Of a stretch of DNA of 57,281 nucleotides, positions 9,078 through 17,724 are shown piece by piece. Source of the stretch: Maribacter sp. ACAM166 (GTDB lineage Bacteria > Bacteroidota > Bacteroidia > Flavobacteriales > Flavobacteriaceae); the NCBI RefSeq assembly GCF_005771495.1, contig NZ_VAUW01000028.1:1-57281 (forward strand), in the 5' to 3' direction. The notes under the pieces were generated by a model. That model was not told the DNA's origin and made no database searches. It saw only the letters and a program-made list of their open reading frames with translations. The first letter of the stretch is position 1, and each line of letters opens with the position of its first letter. A program made the translations under genes and the position numbers.

Positions 9078-9956
9078 TTAACTCCAAATAGGAGCTGGAT
9101 ATTTTCCTGAATTGGATTTCTCCTTAAGACTATCCATTGCTATTTGTTTGTCACTGGCATAAGTAACTCCAAACCAATCTCCCCCAGAAGGAATACATTT
9201 CACTTCGATTTCATTTGCCTGCAACATCTCTTGTATCATCAATGGTATATAAAGTTCGCTATTTGCAATACGGTCTTCATCATTTAAGAAGCGTCTAAAT
9301 TCAGATTCTATTTTGTTAAAAATTGAAGGTCTACATATCCAGAAATTCATACTTGCCTGCTCATCCCCTGTAAATTCTAATTGAGTATCTTCATCAAATA
9401 CTCTGTCTTCTTGCTGAACTAACTTTAGACGTTCCTGTACAGACTTCAAGTTTTCGCCAACTACTTCGCAGACTCCCCTAGAAACTGAACCATGCTCAGA
9501 TAATGTATCCTTTAAGGTATATCCTAAAAGAGCATAAGCATTTTTATTAGATTTTATGAAATCGGCTGCTTTCTTATACGCTGCTTGGCCATAAAAATCA
9601 TCGGCGTTGATAACCACAAATGGGCCATTAATAACATTTCTAGCTGTCCATACTGCATGTGCCGTGCCCCATGGTTTTTTACGTTCACCTGTAAAAGTAA
9701 CTCCATCAGGTAAATCTGTAAGTTCTTGTGCGAGCACATCTAATTTTATGCTTTTTGGTACTCTTTTTGAAAGGTGTTCTTCCAAAAAGGAAACATTTTC
9801 TTTTTTGGTGATGACGACTACCTGTTCAAAATTATTCTGAATGGCATCAAAAATGGCGAATTCCATTAAAAATTCACCGTTCGGACCTAAATCATCAAAC
9901 TGTTTTAGTTTTCCATATCTACTACCGCTGCCGGCAGCCATTAAAAGTAATGTCAT
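9078..9956 (-). CDS. Sugar-nucleotide nucleotidyltransferase family protein
   Basis: A 292-aa GT-A-fold NTP transferase. The N-terminal LLLMAAGSGSRYGKLKQFDDLGPNGEFLMEFAIFDA is the nucleotide-binding signature (G-x-G-x-R-x9-K-like), and FVVINADDFYG supplies the metal-binding aspartates. Such enzymes make NDP-sugars from sugar-1-phosphates. The family member seen in flavobacteria is often simply called nucleotidyltransferase; the sugar cannot be read from sequence. A TATTTTTG -7-like motif lies on the minus strand at 9976-9983 just upstream of the start. No sugar-pathway genes are adjacent. Confidence 0.8.
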   Translation of the reverse strand: MTLLLMAAGSGSRYGKLKQFDDLGPNGEFLMEFAIFDAIQNNFEQVVVITKKENVSFLEEHLSKRVPKSIKLDVLAQELTDLPDGVTFTGERKKPWGTAHAVWTARNVINGPFVVINADDFYGQAAYKKAADFIKSNKNAYALLGYTLKDTLSEHGSVSRGVCEVVGENLKSVQERLKLVQQEDRVFDEDTQLEFTGDEQASMNFWICRPSIFNKIESEFRRFLNDEDRIANSELYIPLMIQEMLQANEIEVKCIPSGGDWFGVTYASDKQIAMDSLKEKSNSGKYPAPIWS

Positions 9957-10097
9957 GATTTCTTAATTTATATGTCAAAAATAGGGAATGCCATTAATAA
10001 TCATGTCTCAATTTAGATGTATCGTCCTTAAAATTGACGATTGGTTAATCTGAATCAATTAATTTTTATACTTTCAGAGCTCCTAATTATTTAAATA

Positions 10098-11450
10098 ATG
10101 ACATCAAGACGAAATTTCATAAGAAATACATCAATCGCAAGTATGGGATTGGTTGCTGTACCAGGCTTTGCTCGTAATCGATTTAGCGCAGCAGATAAAT
10201 TAAATGTTGGTTTAATAGGCGTAGGGCTTAGAGGAACCAATCATTTGAAAAATTTGTTGTTGAGAAAGGATGTAAACGTTACGGCGATATGTGATGTTGA
10301 TGAAGCAAGAATAGCTTTAGCTAAAGAACTTATTGTAGGTGCTGGTGGTAAGTCACCAAAGATTTATGGTTCAAGTGATATGGACTATAAAAACCTTTTG
10401 GAACAAACCGATGTAGATGCGGTTGTTATAGCAACGCCATGGTTATGGCATACGCGTATGACGGTAGATGCTATGGAAGCGGGTAAATACGCTGGGGTGG
10501 AAGTTTCAGCATCGAATACATTGGAAGAATGTTGGGATTTAGTTAATACCCACGAACGAACCGGTACCCATATGATGATTCTAGAAAATGTAAATTATCG
10601 TAGAGATATATTGGCTGTTTTAAATATGGTGAAGCAGAATATTTTTGGTGAATTGGTTCATTTTAGATGTGGTTATCAACATGATTTGCGTCATGTAAAG
10701 TTCAACGATGGTAAATCGCCTAATGGAAAAGGTGTTGAATTTGGGGAAAAAGGTGTCTCCGAAGCCAAATGGCGTACCGAACATTCTGTTAAAAGAAATG
10801 CAGATGTTTACCCAACCCACGGTCTTGGCCCAATTGCTGTAATGGCAGATATTAATCGGGGCAATCGTTTTATGTCTATGACATCACATGCCTCCAAAGG
10901 TATAGGGTTACATAATTATATTGTTAAAGAGGGTGGTGAAAACCACGCCAATGCAAAAGTTAAGTTTAAACAGGGAGATGTAATTACCTCGACTATCAAT
11001 ACCGCAAATGGTGAAACAATAATTATCACCCACGATTGTAATCTTCCTAGACCTTATTCATTAGGCTTTAGAGTTCAAGGTGCAAATGGCCTTTGGGAAG
11101 TTGATGGAAACCGTATATACGTAGATGGAAAGTCAGAACCGCACAAATGGGATGAAGCACAATCTTGGTTAGACCAATATGATCATCCATTGTGGAAGAA
11201 ATATGGGGAGTATGCATTAGATGCCGGTCATGGTGGTATGGATTTCTTTGTTATGAATTCCTTTGTGGAATCTGCAAAACAAAATATTGCCCCGCCATTA
11301 GACGCCTACGATGCCGCAGCTTGGAGCGCAGTTACACCTCTTTCAGAGGTTTCGATAGCTAATAATGGTGAACCTCAAGATTTCCCTGATTTTACCCGTG
11401 GTCTTTGGATAAAAAGAAAACCGTATGATTGGATGAAAGAAAATTATTAA
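10098..11450 (+). CDS. GH109-type Gfo/Idh/MocA glycosidase (alpha-GalNAcase family)
   Basis: A 450-aa Tat-exported protein (TSRRNFIRNTSIASMGLVAVPGFA signal) with an NAD-binding Rossmann domain (LNVGLIGVGLRGTNH). Conserved blocks that set GH109 apart from ordinary Gfo/Idh/MocA dehydrogenases are present: EVSASNTLEECW in place of EKP, MILENVNYRRDILAVLNMV, FRCGYQHDLRHVKFNDG and YPTHGLGPIA, the last holding the family's key histidine. GH109 enzymes use tightly bound NAD+ to cleave glycosides, classically alpha-N-acetylgalactosaminides, by transient oxidation. The protein likely acts in the periplasm. No PUL susC/susD genes are nearby, so the natural glycan is unknown. Confidence 0.85.
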   Translation: MTSRRNFIRNTSIASMGLVAVPGFARNRFSAADKLNVGLIGVGLRGTNHLKNLLLRKDVNVTAICDVDEARIALAKELIVGAGGKSPKIYGSSDMDYKNLLEQTDVDAVVIATPWLWHTRMTVDAMEAGKYAGVEVSASNTLEECWDLVNTHERTGTHMMILENVNYRRDILAVLNMVKQNIFGELVHFRCGYQHDLRHVKFNDGKSPNGKGVEFGEKGVSEAKWRTEHSVKRNADVYPTHGLGPIAVMADINRGNRFMSMTSHASKGIGLHNYIVKEGGENHANAKVKFKQGDVITSTINTANGETIIITHDCNLPRPYSLGFRVQGANGLWEVDGNRIYVDGKSEPHKWDEAQSWLDQYDHPLWKKYGEYALDAGHGGMDFFVMNSFVESAKQNIAPPLDAYDAAAWSAVTPLSEVSIANNGEPQDFPDFTRGLWIKRKPYDWMKENY

Positions 11451-11649
11451 CTTTTGTTGAAGTATTAGGCTCAACCACTTCTATCAAAGTAATTGTGAAT
11501 TATTACATCCTCTTTTAGAGGGTAGGGTTAACTGTCATCTACAGTGGACAGTGTCATCAGAGCCATATTTGGCAGAATTTTTTGTTCAGGATGCGTCAAG
11601 AATAGCAGAGTTGTGCCTTCTTTTGCAGTTTACAAGAACGAACAGTATT

Positions 11650-11694
11650 AAATAACTGTATGTAAGGAACAGTTTCCATTACATGCAGTTATTT
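11650..11694. terminator. Bidirectional terminator between convergent oxidoreductase genes
   Basis: Arms AAATAACTGTATGTAA and TTACATGCAGTTATTT pair with one G-T type mismatch, and inside them GGAA and TTCC continue the stem around a CAGT loop. A-rich on the left and T-rich on the right, it fits termination from both sides. It lies between the two genes that converge here. The other 300 bp of this gap hold no feature I can support. Confidence 0.6.
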
Positions 11695-11794
11695 TAGTGT
11701 AATATAGGCAACATAAGATATTAAGATTCCTTAATTTAAGTTGTGAAAAATATGAAATGTCACATTCAATTTGTCGAATTAACCGAATAGTTGA

Positions 11795-13186
11795 CTACAT
11801 CAGTTTCATTTCGGTAGGGTTCCAGTTTACAGGTTGTTTTTTATTGAAACTCTCATTAGCCAACAGTGCCGCACCTGCAGCTCTAAGACCAAATTTTGGT
11901 CCTTGCACTACTGTTCCATTATTTCTAATGGCTGTAAAGAAATTATTGAAATGATCATAATGGCCGCCCTTATAATCACGTGGTGCTTGCCAAGTAGTCG
12001 TGCCTGTAGAAAGACTTGAAGTTCTAGATTCTAGGTTTTTAGCAGCGTATTCTTTTTTTATTTTCTGCTGCATTTCTTCTGTAAAAGAATTCATTGAATA
12101 CCCACCTGGTACCATGTCAAGTTTAGACCTGTTCACTGTTACCGAGTTTTGACCTATTTCCATTTCACCTTCTGTACCAATTAGTTTAAAACCACCACCA
12201 CCACCACTTCCAGCGATAAAATTAATGCGGAAAGCTGCATTGAAAGGAGCGTGCGTCTCTGTTTTTGGATAATCATATAGGGTAATAGAAACATCGGGTA
12301 CATTCCTACCATCTTTCCAATAGCGAAGTCCGCCAGTGGCTAAAGCTCTATTTGGGCCATGGGAACTGATTACATAATTCAAGGTCGAAAATGCATGAAC
12401 GAATAAATCACCTGCAACTCCGGTGCCATACTCTTGATAGTTTCTCCATCTAAAAAAACGATTAGGCTCAAAAGGTACTTTCGGGGCATTGCCTAAAAAG
12501 GTGTCAAAATCAACTGTATTTGGATTTGCATCTGTGGGAATAGGATATTGCCATGCCCCTTCTGCCGAATAGCGGTCATTGTACATATCTAGCATCACGA
12601 TATCCCCAATGGCGCCATCTTCATATAATTGTTTCGCTTTTTCATTTCCGAGTGAGGACATTCCTTGGCTACCAATTTGGCAAATTTTCCCTGAATCTTT
12701 TTGGGCATTTATAATTTCTTGGCCCTCCTTGAAATTTTGAACCATTGGTTTTTCGCAGTACACATGCTTGCCTGCCTTTAGCGATGCAACGGCTATAGTT
12801 TGGTGCCAATGATCTGGTGTAGCAATGATAACGGCATCAATATCTGTTCGATTTAAAATTTCTCTATAATCTCGGGTTACAAATATATCTTCGCCCCAAA
12901 GTTCTTTTGCCCGTTCAAGCCTACCCGTATATAGGTCACATGCGGCTACCAATTTAACCCCATCAACTTGTAGGGCAGATTGTGTATCATAAATTCCTTG
13001 AATACCCGTACCTATCAAAGCTATATTAAGTTGGTCATTGACGCTAAATTCTTGATGGACATAAGTTCGCTTTAAAAGCAGCTGTTCATTTTTAGAAGAT
13101 GCCAATAAGAAAGGGGTTGTACTTATGGCCGCTGAGGTAAGTGAAGCTCGTTTTATAAACGATCTTCTAGAATTTTTTTTATCCAT
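11795..13186 (-). CDS. Tat-exported Gfo/Idh/MocA family oxidoreductase
   Basis: A 463-aa NAD(P)-dependent oxidoreductase. The N-terminus (KKNSRRSFIKRASLTSAAIS) is a twin-arginine signal, so the enzyme is likely periplasmic. The Rossmann motif is LNIALIGTGIQG and the catalytic EKP motif is present in HVYCEKPMVQ. The C-terminal region, with DFDTFLGNAPKVPFEPNRFFRWRNYQEYG, is the bacterial-type oxidoreductase C-terminal domain common in marine Bacteroidota sugar catabolism. The substrate is probably a sugar or sugar derivative but cannot be specified. It converges on the GH109-type gene and has no other catabolic neighbours. Confidence 0.85.
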   Translation of the reverse strand: MDKKNSRRSFIKRASLTSAAISTTPFLLASSKNEQLLLKRTYVHQEFSVNDQLNIALIGTGIQGIYDTQSALQVDGVKLVAACDLYTGRLERAKELWGEDIFVTRDYREILNRTDIDAVIIATPDHWHQTIAVASLKAGKHVYCEKPMVQNFKEGQEIINAQKDSGKICQIGSQGMSSLGNEKAKQLYEDGAIGDIVMLDMYNDRYSAEGAWQYPIPTDANPNTVDFDTFLGNAPKVPFEPNRFFRWRNYQEYGTGVAGDLFVHAFSTLNYVISSHGPNRALATGGLRYWKDGRNVPDVSITLYDYPKTETHAPFNAAFRINFIAGSGGGGGFKLIGTEGEMEIGQNSVTVNRSKLDMVPGGYSMNSFTEEMQQKIKKEYAAKNLESRTSSLSTGTTTWQAPRDYKGGHYDHFNNFFTAIRNNGTVVQGPKFGLRAAGAALLANESFNKKQPVNWNPTEMKLM

Positions 13187-13420
13187 AATTTGAATGATAT
13201 GAGTTTTATGTTTTTCGCAAGCTTTTAAAATTAGTGATTTTATGGTAGCGCTATGTGCATTTTTAGCGTAAATAACTAAGGGTTGAAGCTTACATCAAGA
13301 TAATTGACTGAAACAATGGCTGTTTAAAATTTTTTAAAGAAATTCTAATAATATTTGTGATTTAAATAAGATAAATTCTTTTCAGAAGGACGTAATTTTG
13401 CAGTCGCTAAAAATAAACTT

Positions 13421-13879
13421 TTGTTGAAGGATTTGATCATAGCAGCACTTTGGAGCATCTCACCACTGGGGGAAGCCAAGGTCGGTATACCCTATGGTCT
13501 GCTACATGGGGTGGATATCTACGTAGTATTTGTGGTATGTTTTTTAGCTAATGTTTTAGTTTTTCCTATCATGATGTTTTTCTTGAACACCATTAATAAA
13601 TCATTACTACGATGGCATTTTTACAAGAAAAACGCACTTTTCATTGCCAGAAGAGCGAAAACAGGCTCTGGTAATAAAATAAAAAAGTATGGGTTTTACG
13701 GGCTTATATTTTTCGTTATGTTACCTGTGCCTGGTACTGGGGTATATGCTGGTAGTATCGCTAGTTATCTTTTTAAGATAGATAGAAGGAAAGCATTTGT
13801 TGCAAATACGATTGGTATCTTTTTATCTTCTGTAATTATTTGGGTCACCACTGTGTTGACCATGAAGGGCATGGCCTAA
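13421..13879 (+). CDS. Small multi-drug export family membrane protein
   Basis: A 152-aa membrane protein of the Sm_multidrug_ex (PF06695) family. The opening LIIAALWSISPLGEAKVGIPYGLLHGV is the family signature, with the proline/glutamate re-entrant-like segment, and FFVMLPVPGTGVYAGSIASYLFKI is the matching second half. Three to four membrane segments are predicted by eye. Despite the family name, transport activity is poorly supported in general. The start is TTG (13421); TAATTTTG at 13393-13400 could be a -7 element. It is followed after 45 bp by an unrecognised gene on the same strand. Confidence 0.78.
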   Translation: MLKDLIIAALWSISPLGEAKVGIPYGLLHGVDIYVVFVVCFLANVLVFPIMMFFLNTINKSLLRWHFYKKNALFIARRAKTGSGNKIKKYGFYGLIFFVMLPVPGTGVYAGSIASYLFKIDRRKAFVANTIGIFLSSVIIWVTTVLTMKGMA

Positions 13880-13924
13880 TCAACCTTTTTTATTTAGTAG
13901 TGTACGTCCATTTTGTGAACAACT

Positions 13925-14341
13925 ATGGACTATTTTAATTTCATTTCGAACCATACCCGTTTAAATTTGCAGCTTTTTTATTCTATGGATGACCTTAAAA
14001 TTGGCGATAAACTTTATAATGTTGAGCAGAATGGTTTTAACGATTTTGCGAGGTATTCATTCTCTGAAGTAACAAGTTTAACAGAGACACTTGCGGTATT
14101 GAAAAATGGGATTCGACTCATAAATAGGCCTAAGCAATCTTATATTATGGAAGATGTGGGGTATTCGGTTTCCCGTAAAAAAGGCACGCATTGGCATATC
14201 GTCTCCCTAAAAGCAATTCGCAATGCCCAAATAGAAAATGAAAAGATTGAAATTCACGATTGGTTTGCTTCTAAGCAATTTACTTTAAATGAAAAACAAC
14301 AGATATACCTACTTCTTAATACGAACAAAGAAGATCAATAA
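13925..14341 (+). CDS. Hypothetical protein, 138 aa
   Basis: I do not recognise this protein. It is soluble, charged and has no signal peptide or membrane segment. The middle SYIMEDVGYSVSRKKGTHWHIVSLKAIRNAQ and the ending DWFASKQFTLNEKQQIYLLLNTNK suggest a compact alpha/beta fold, without any catalytic motif I can name. It follows the export-family gene by 45 bp, so the two may be cotranscribed. Codon use matches its neighbours. Confidence 0.6.
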   Translation: MDYFNFISNHTRLNLQLFYSMDDLKIGDKLYNVEQNGFNDFARYSFSEVTSLTETLAVLKNGIRLINRPKQSYIMEDVGYSVSRKKGTHWHIVSLKAIRNAQIENEKIEIHDWFASKQFTLNEKQQIYLLLNTNKEDQ

Positions 14342-14414
14342 ATGTACATATGCAATTAGTTATTGTAAGAAATTAACAGGGAATTCATTTATTTAAAAAC
14401 CTTTATTATCTTTA

Positions 14415-14517
14415 CCATGTTGTGTTGTGCCTCAGACAAACTTTGAGGCAATTGTGTTTATCGGTTTATACCGATAGTACCCAATGAAAGGCTTTCCATA
14501 TTGGGAGGCTTTTTTTG
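14415..14517 (+). ncRNA. Candidate structured small RNA with three tandem hairpins
   Basis: Three hairpins follow each other closely: TGCCTCA/TGAGGCA (14428-14434 with 14444-14450), TATCGGT/ACCGATA (14459-14465 with 14470-14476), and CCCAAT/ATTGGG (14480-14485 with 14500-14505) enclosing GAAA/TTTC. The last is followed by eight T residues, as in an intrinsic terminator. TATCTTTA at 14409-14416 resembles a -7 element. The GCCTC of hairpin 1 could instead pair with GAGGC just before the T-run, giving an alternative fold. It may be an independent small RNA or the 3' UTR of the upstream gene. I cannot assign it to an RNA family. Confidence 0.45.
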
Positions 14518-14525
14518 TTTTTCCC

Positions 14526-15482
14526 CTAAAGATTATGGATTACATAATGAATTAAGGAGGCAGCTAATTTAGCCGTTTGATCATCCACATCGAAATTCGG
14601 ATTTAATTCTACCACATCTAACCCCAATAATTTTCCTGATTCGAGAATCAACTTAAGACTTTTAAGAACAATATCTGGTGAAAATCCCATTGGTGAAGCA
14701 GCACTTACGCCTGGTGCATATGCCGATGAGAAACCGTCTAAATCTATGCTTATGTATAAATAATCTACATCTTCTATAAACTGCATCAATAGTAATTCTA
14801 CATGTTCGGAATGGGCCATGTTGAAATGCTTTTGTGGGAGATTAAAAGCTGAATGTCTCTCGGCAAATTCATATAGGTCTTTAGTATTCGCATCCTTTCT
14901 AATTCCCAAAGCTAGATACCTAAAAGGTGTTCCTTTAGTATCATGCTCCATAGCAATTTGATAAAAAGGTGTGCCAGAGTTATTGCCATCGGTATTAGAC
15001 CTTAAATCAAAATGTGCGTCAAAATTAATAATGCCTACGATTTTTCCTTCCGGTAAGTGTTGTGACAAACCATTATAATGCCCGTAGGCAAGATCATGGC
15101 TACCTCCTAATATGATGGGTGTGGCGTTATTCTCTAATAGAAATTTTACTGCAATCACTAATTCGCTCTGTAACCCTTCTAAATCTTTATCTGGGCATTC
15201 TAGATTGCCAAAATCTATCAGTCTAGTTTCATTATTTAAATGATTGGGCATTTTTCCCAATTGCTTACGTATGGCGTCAGGGCCCAATGCTGAACCAACC
15301 CTACCTTGATTTCTGCGGACTCCTTCATCACTACTATAGCCTAATAATGCAATAACTTTGTTTTCTTCGGATTGAAGTGGTTTTTCAATACTTGAAAAAC
15401 GAATTTTTTCGTTCAAGTATAGTTCTTGATTCGAAGATCTACCAATCCAATTATCCTTACTAGCTAGCGTGTAATGTGACAT
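14526..15482 (-). CDS. hutG: Formimidoylglutamase
   Basis: An arginase/ureohydrolase-fold binuclear manganese enzyme of 318 aa that hydrolyses N-formimidoyl-L-glutamate to glutamate and formamide, the last step of one histidine breakdown route. Metal ligands are visible in GGSHDLAYGH, NFDAHFDLR and SIDLDGFS. It is the final gene of the hut cluster, separated from hutU by a 199-bp gap that carries a GGTGTAAA/TTTACACC pair about 75 bp apart, so it may have its own promoter. Position in a complete hut set separates it from agmatinase or arginase. Confidence 0.9.
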   Translation of the reverse strand: MSHYTLASKDNWIGRSSNQELYLNEKIRFSSIEKPLQSEENKVIALLGYSSDEGVRRNQGRVGSALGPDAIRKQLGKMPNHLNNETRLIDFGNLECPDKDLEGLQSELVIAVKFLLENNATPIILGGSHDLAYGHYNGLSQHLPEGKIVGIINFDAHFDLRSNTDGNNSGTPFYQIAMEHDTKGTPFRYLALGIRKDANTKDLYEFAERHSAFNLPQKHFNMAHSEHVELLLMQFIEDVDYLYISIDLDGFSSAYAPGVSAASPMGFSPDIVLKSLKLILESGKLLGLDVVELNPNFDVDDQTAKLAASLIHYVIHNL

Positions 15483-15681
15483 GTGATTTCGAATTTTTTG
15501 TATTATCGTTTCGTGAATTATAAAATCTTTACGTTACTATGTTGCCCTAGTATAGGAAGAATGAGAAGATTTTAAAACAGCACTTTTTTATGGTGTAAAA
15601 GTAATAATAATCGTACAAAATTTTAAATGTGTTTGAGTAAAAATTTAAACTTTAAAAAATGTAATTTACACCACTATTTAA

Positions 15682-17685
15682 TTAAAATAAATTCTCTAAA
15701 TATTTGTCTTCCACTAAATTAGGGAAAGTAACTTTTAGTGTTTTGGTTCTATCCATTTCTCGCTGAATAGCAAACATAGCTTCTTTATTTCGTGCCCAAC
15801 TACGTCGAGAGATACCATTGTTTACATCATAGAACAACATATTCTTGAGTTTTCGATCTGCATCTTGTGATCCATCAAGTACTAAACCGAATCCGCCATT
15901 GGTGACTTCACCCCATCCGACACCACCGCCATTATGAATGGATACCCAAGTAGCACCTCTAAAACTATCGCCAATGACATTATGTATCGCCATATCGGCT
16001 GTGAATTTGCTTCCGTCTGAAATATTGCTTGTTTCCCGATACGGCGAATCTGTTCCACTTACATCATGATGGTCTCTGCCTAAAATTATAGGAGCAGACA
16101 ATTCTCCATTTGCAATCGCTTTATTGAACTCCAACGCTATTTCTGCCCTGCCCTCTGCGTCTGCATATAAGATTCTGGCTTGAGAACCTACTACTAGCTT
16201 ATTTTGTTCGGCTTCAGAAATCCATTTAATATTATCTTGCAACTGTTGTTGAATTTCCGGTGGAGCTTCCTTTTTTAGAGTTTTTAATACCCGTAAGGCA
16301 ATGGCATCAGTTTTTCGTAAATCTTTAGAATTGCCGGAGGAGCACACCCATCTAAAAGGACCAAAACCGTAATCAAAACACATTGGGCCTAGAATATCTT
16401 GCACATAAGATGGATATTTAAAATCGATGTTGTTCGATGCCATAACATCGGCACCTGCTCTCGAAGCCTCTAAAAGAAAGGCATTTCCGTAATCAAAGAA
16501 ATAGGTTCCTTTTTCTGTGTGAAGGTTAACGGCATCTGCATGCCTACATAATGATTCTTGAACCTTTGCTTTAAAAGCTTCTGGGTCTTGATTCATCATT
16601 AAATTAGCTTCTTCGAATGAAAGTCCGACAGGATAGTATCCACCAGCCCATGGATTATGCAATGAAGTTTGGTCAGAACCTAAATGAATATAAATCTGCT
16701 CTTTATAAAATCGTTCCCAGACATCAACAACATTGCCGATATATGCCAAGGATATTACTTCGTCTTTCGCTTTAGCTTCCTTGGTTCTTTTTACCAAAGC
16801 ATCTAAACTCTCAATTAATTCATCTACCCAACCTTGCTCAAACCTTTTTTTCGCTGCATGTGGGTTAACCTCTGCACAGATGGTAATACATCCGGCAATA
16901 GTACCTGCTTTGGGTTGAGCACCACTCATGCCTCCTAAACCTGCCGTTAAAAACAACTTTCCTGCAGATGTTTCATTGGATTTTAATACTTTTCTAAATG
17001 CATTCATCACCGTGATAGCAGTACCATGAACGATACCCTGAGGGCCAATATACATAAATGAACCAGCGGTCATTTGACCATATTGTGTTACGCCAAGCGC
17101 ATTGTATTTTTCCCAGTCATCTGGTTTAGAATAATTAGGAATCATCATTCCGTTGGTCACCACAACTCGTGGCGCTTCTTTTGAAGATGGAAAAAGACCC
17201 ATAGGGTGACCAGAATACATGTGTAATGTCTGTTCTTCTGTCATTTCAGACAAGTACTGCATGGTTAGCAGGTATTGCGCCCAGTTTTGAAAAACAGCTC
17301 CGTTACCACCATAGGTAATCAGTTCTTGGGGATGTTGTGCAATGGCAGGATCCAAGTTATTTTGAATCATTAACATAATAGCAGCTGCATGGGTTGTTTT
17401 AGCTGGATATTCAGATATAGGTCGCGCAACTATCTTATATGATGGTTGAAAACGATACATATAAATTCGCCCAAAAGTTTGTAATTCTTCTGCGAATTCA
17501 GGAGCTAGTATCGAATGCCATTTGGATGGAAAATACCGTAGGGCATTTCGAATAGCCAATTGTTTTTCGGCTTTAGAAAGTATTTGCTTGCGATTGGGAG
17601 CATGACTAACTGCTGAAGAACGTTCTTTTTTTGGAGGAAGGTCATTGGGAATTCCAATTTGTATCTGTTCTTTAAATTCCATCAT
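15682..17685 (-). CDS. hutU: Urocanate hydratase
   Basis: Urocanase converts urocanate to imidazolonepropionate using a tightly bound NAD+. Signatures include QTFGRIYMYRF near the N-terminus, the glycine-rich LTAGLGGMSGAQPKAG dinucleotide site, DYGFGPFRWVCSSG with the conserved region around the active-site cysteine, and NGGGVGWGEVTNGGFGLVLDG. At 667 aa it is the long form, close to animal UROC1 in size and about 110 residues longer than the Pseudomonas or Bacillus enzymes; this form is usual in Bacteroidota. It lies 39 bp downstream of hutI and is probably cotranscribed with hutH and hutI. Confidence 0.95.
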   Translation of the reverse strand: MMEFKEQIQIGIPNDLPPKKERSSAVSHAPNRKQILSKAEKQLAIRNALRYFPSKWHSILAPEFAEELQTFGRIYMYRFQPSYKIVARPISEYPAKTTHAAAIMLMIQNNLDPAIAQHPQELITYGGNGAVFQNWAQYLLTMQYLSEMTEEQTLHMYSGHPMGLFPSSKEAPRVVVTNGMMIPNYSKPDDWEKYNALGVTQYGQMTAGSFMYIGPQGIVHGTAITVMNAFRKVLKSNETSAGKLFLTAGLGGMSGAQPKAGTIAGCITICAEVNPHAAKKRFEQGWVDELIESLDALVKRTKEAKAKDEVISLAYIGNVVDVWERFYKEQIYIHLGSDQTSLHNPWAGGYYPVGLSFEEANLMMNQDPEAFKAKVQESLCRHADAVNLHTEKGTYFFDYGNAFLLEASRAGADVMASNNIDFKYPSYVQDILGPMCFDYGFGPFRWVCSSGNSKDLRKTDAIALRVLKTLKKEAPPEIQQQLQDNIKWISEAEQNKLVVGSQARILYADAEGRAEIALEFNKAIANGELSAPIILGRDHHDVSGTDSPYRETSNISDGSKFTADMAIHNVIGDSFRGATWVSIHNGGGVGWGEVTNGGFGLVLDGSQDADRKLKNMLFYDVNNGISRRSWARNKEAMFAIQREMDRTKTLKVTFPNLVEDKYLENLF

Positions 17686-17724
17686 TCTGATTTTTACTGT
17701 TCGCTAATTCAATAATTACACTTA

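Noticed and set aside
15483..15681. GGTGTAAA/TTTACACC pair upstream of hutG considered as an operator
   Set aside because: Arms are about 75 bp apart and unlike the LysR dyad at hutH; too weak to call a site, so only noted with hutG.
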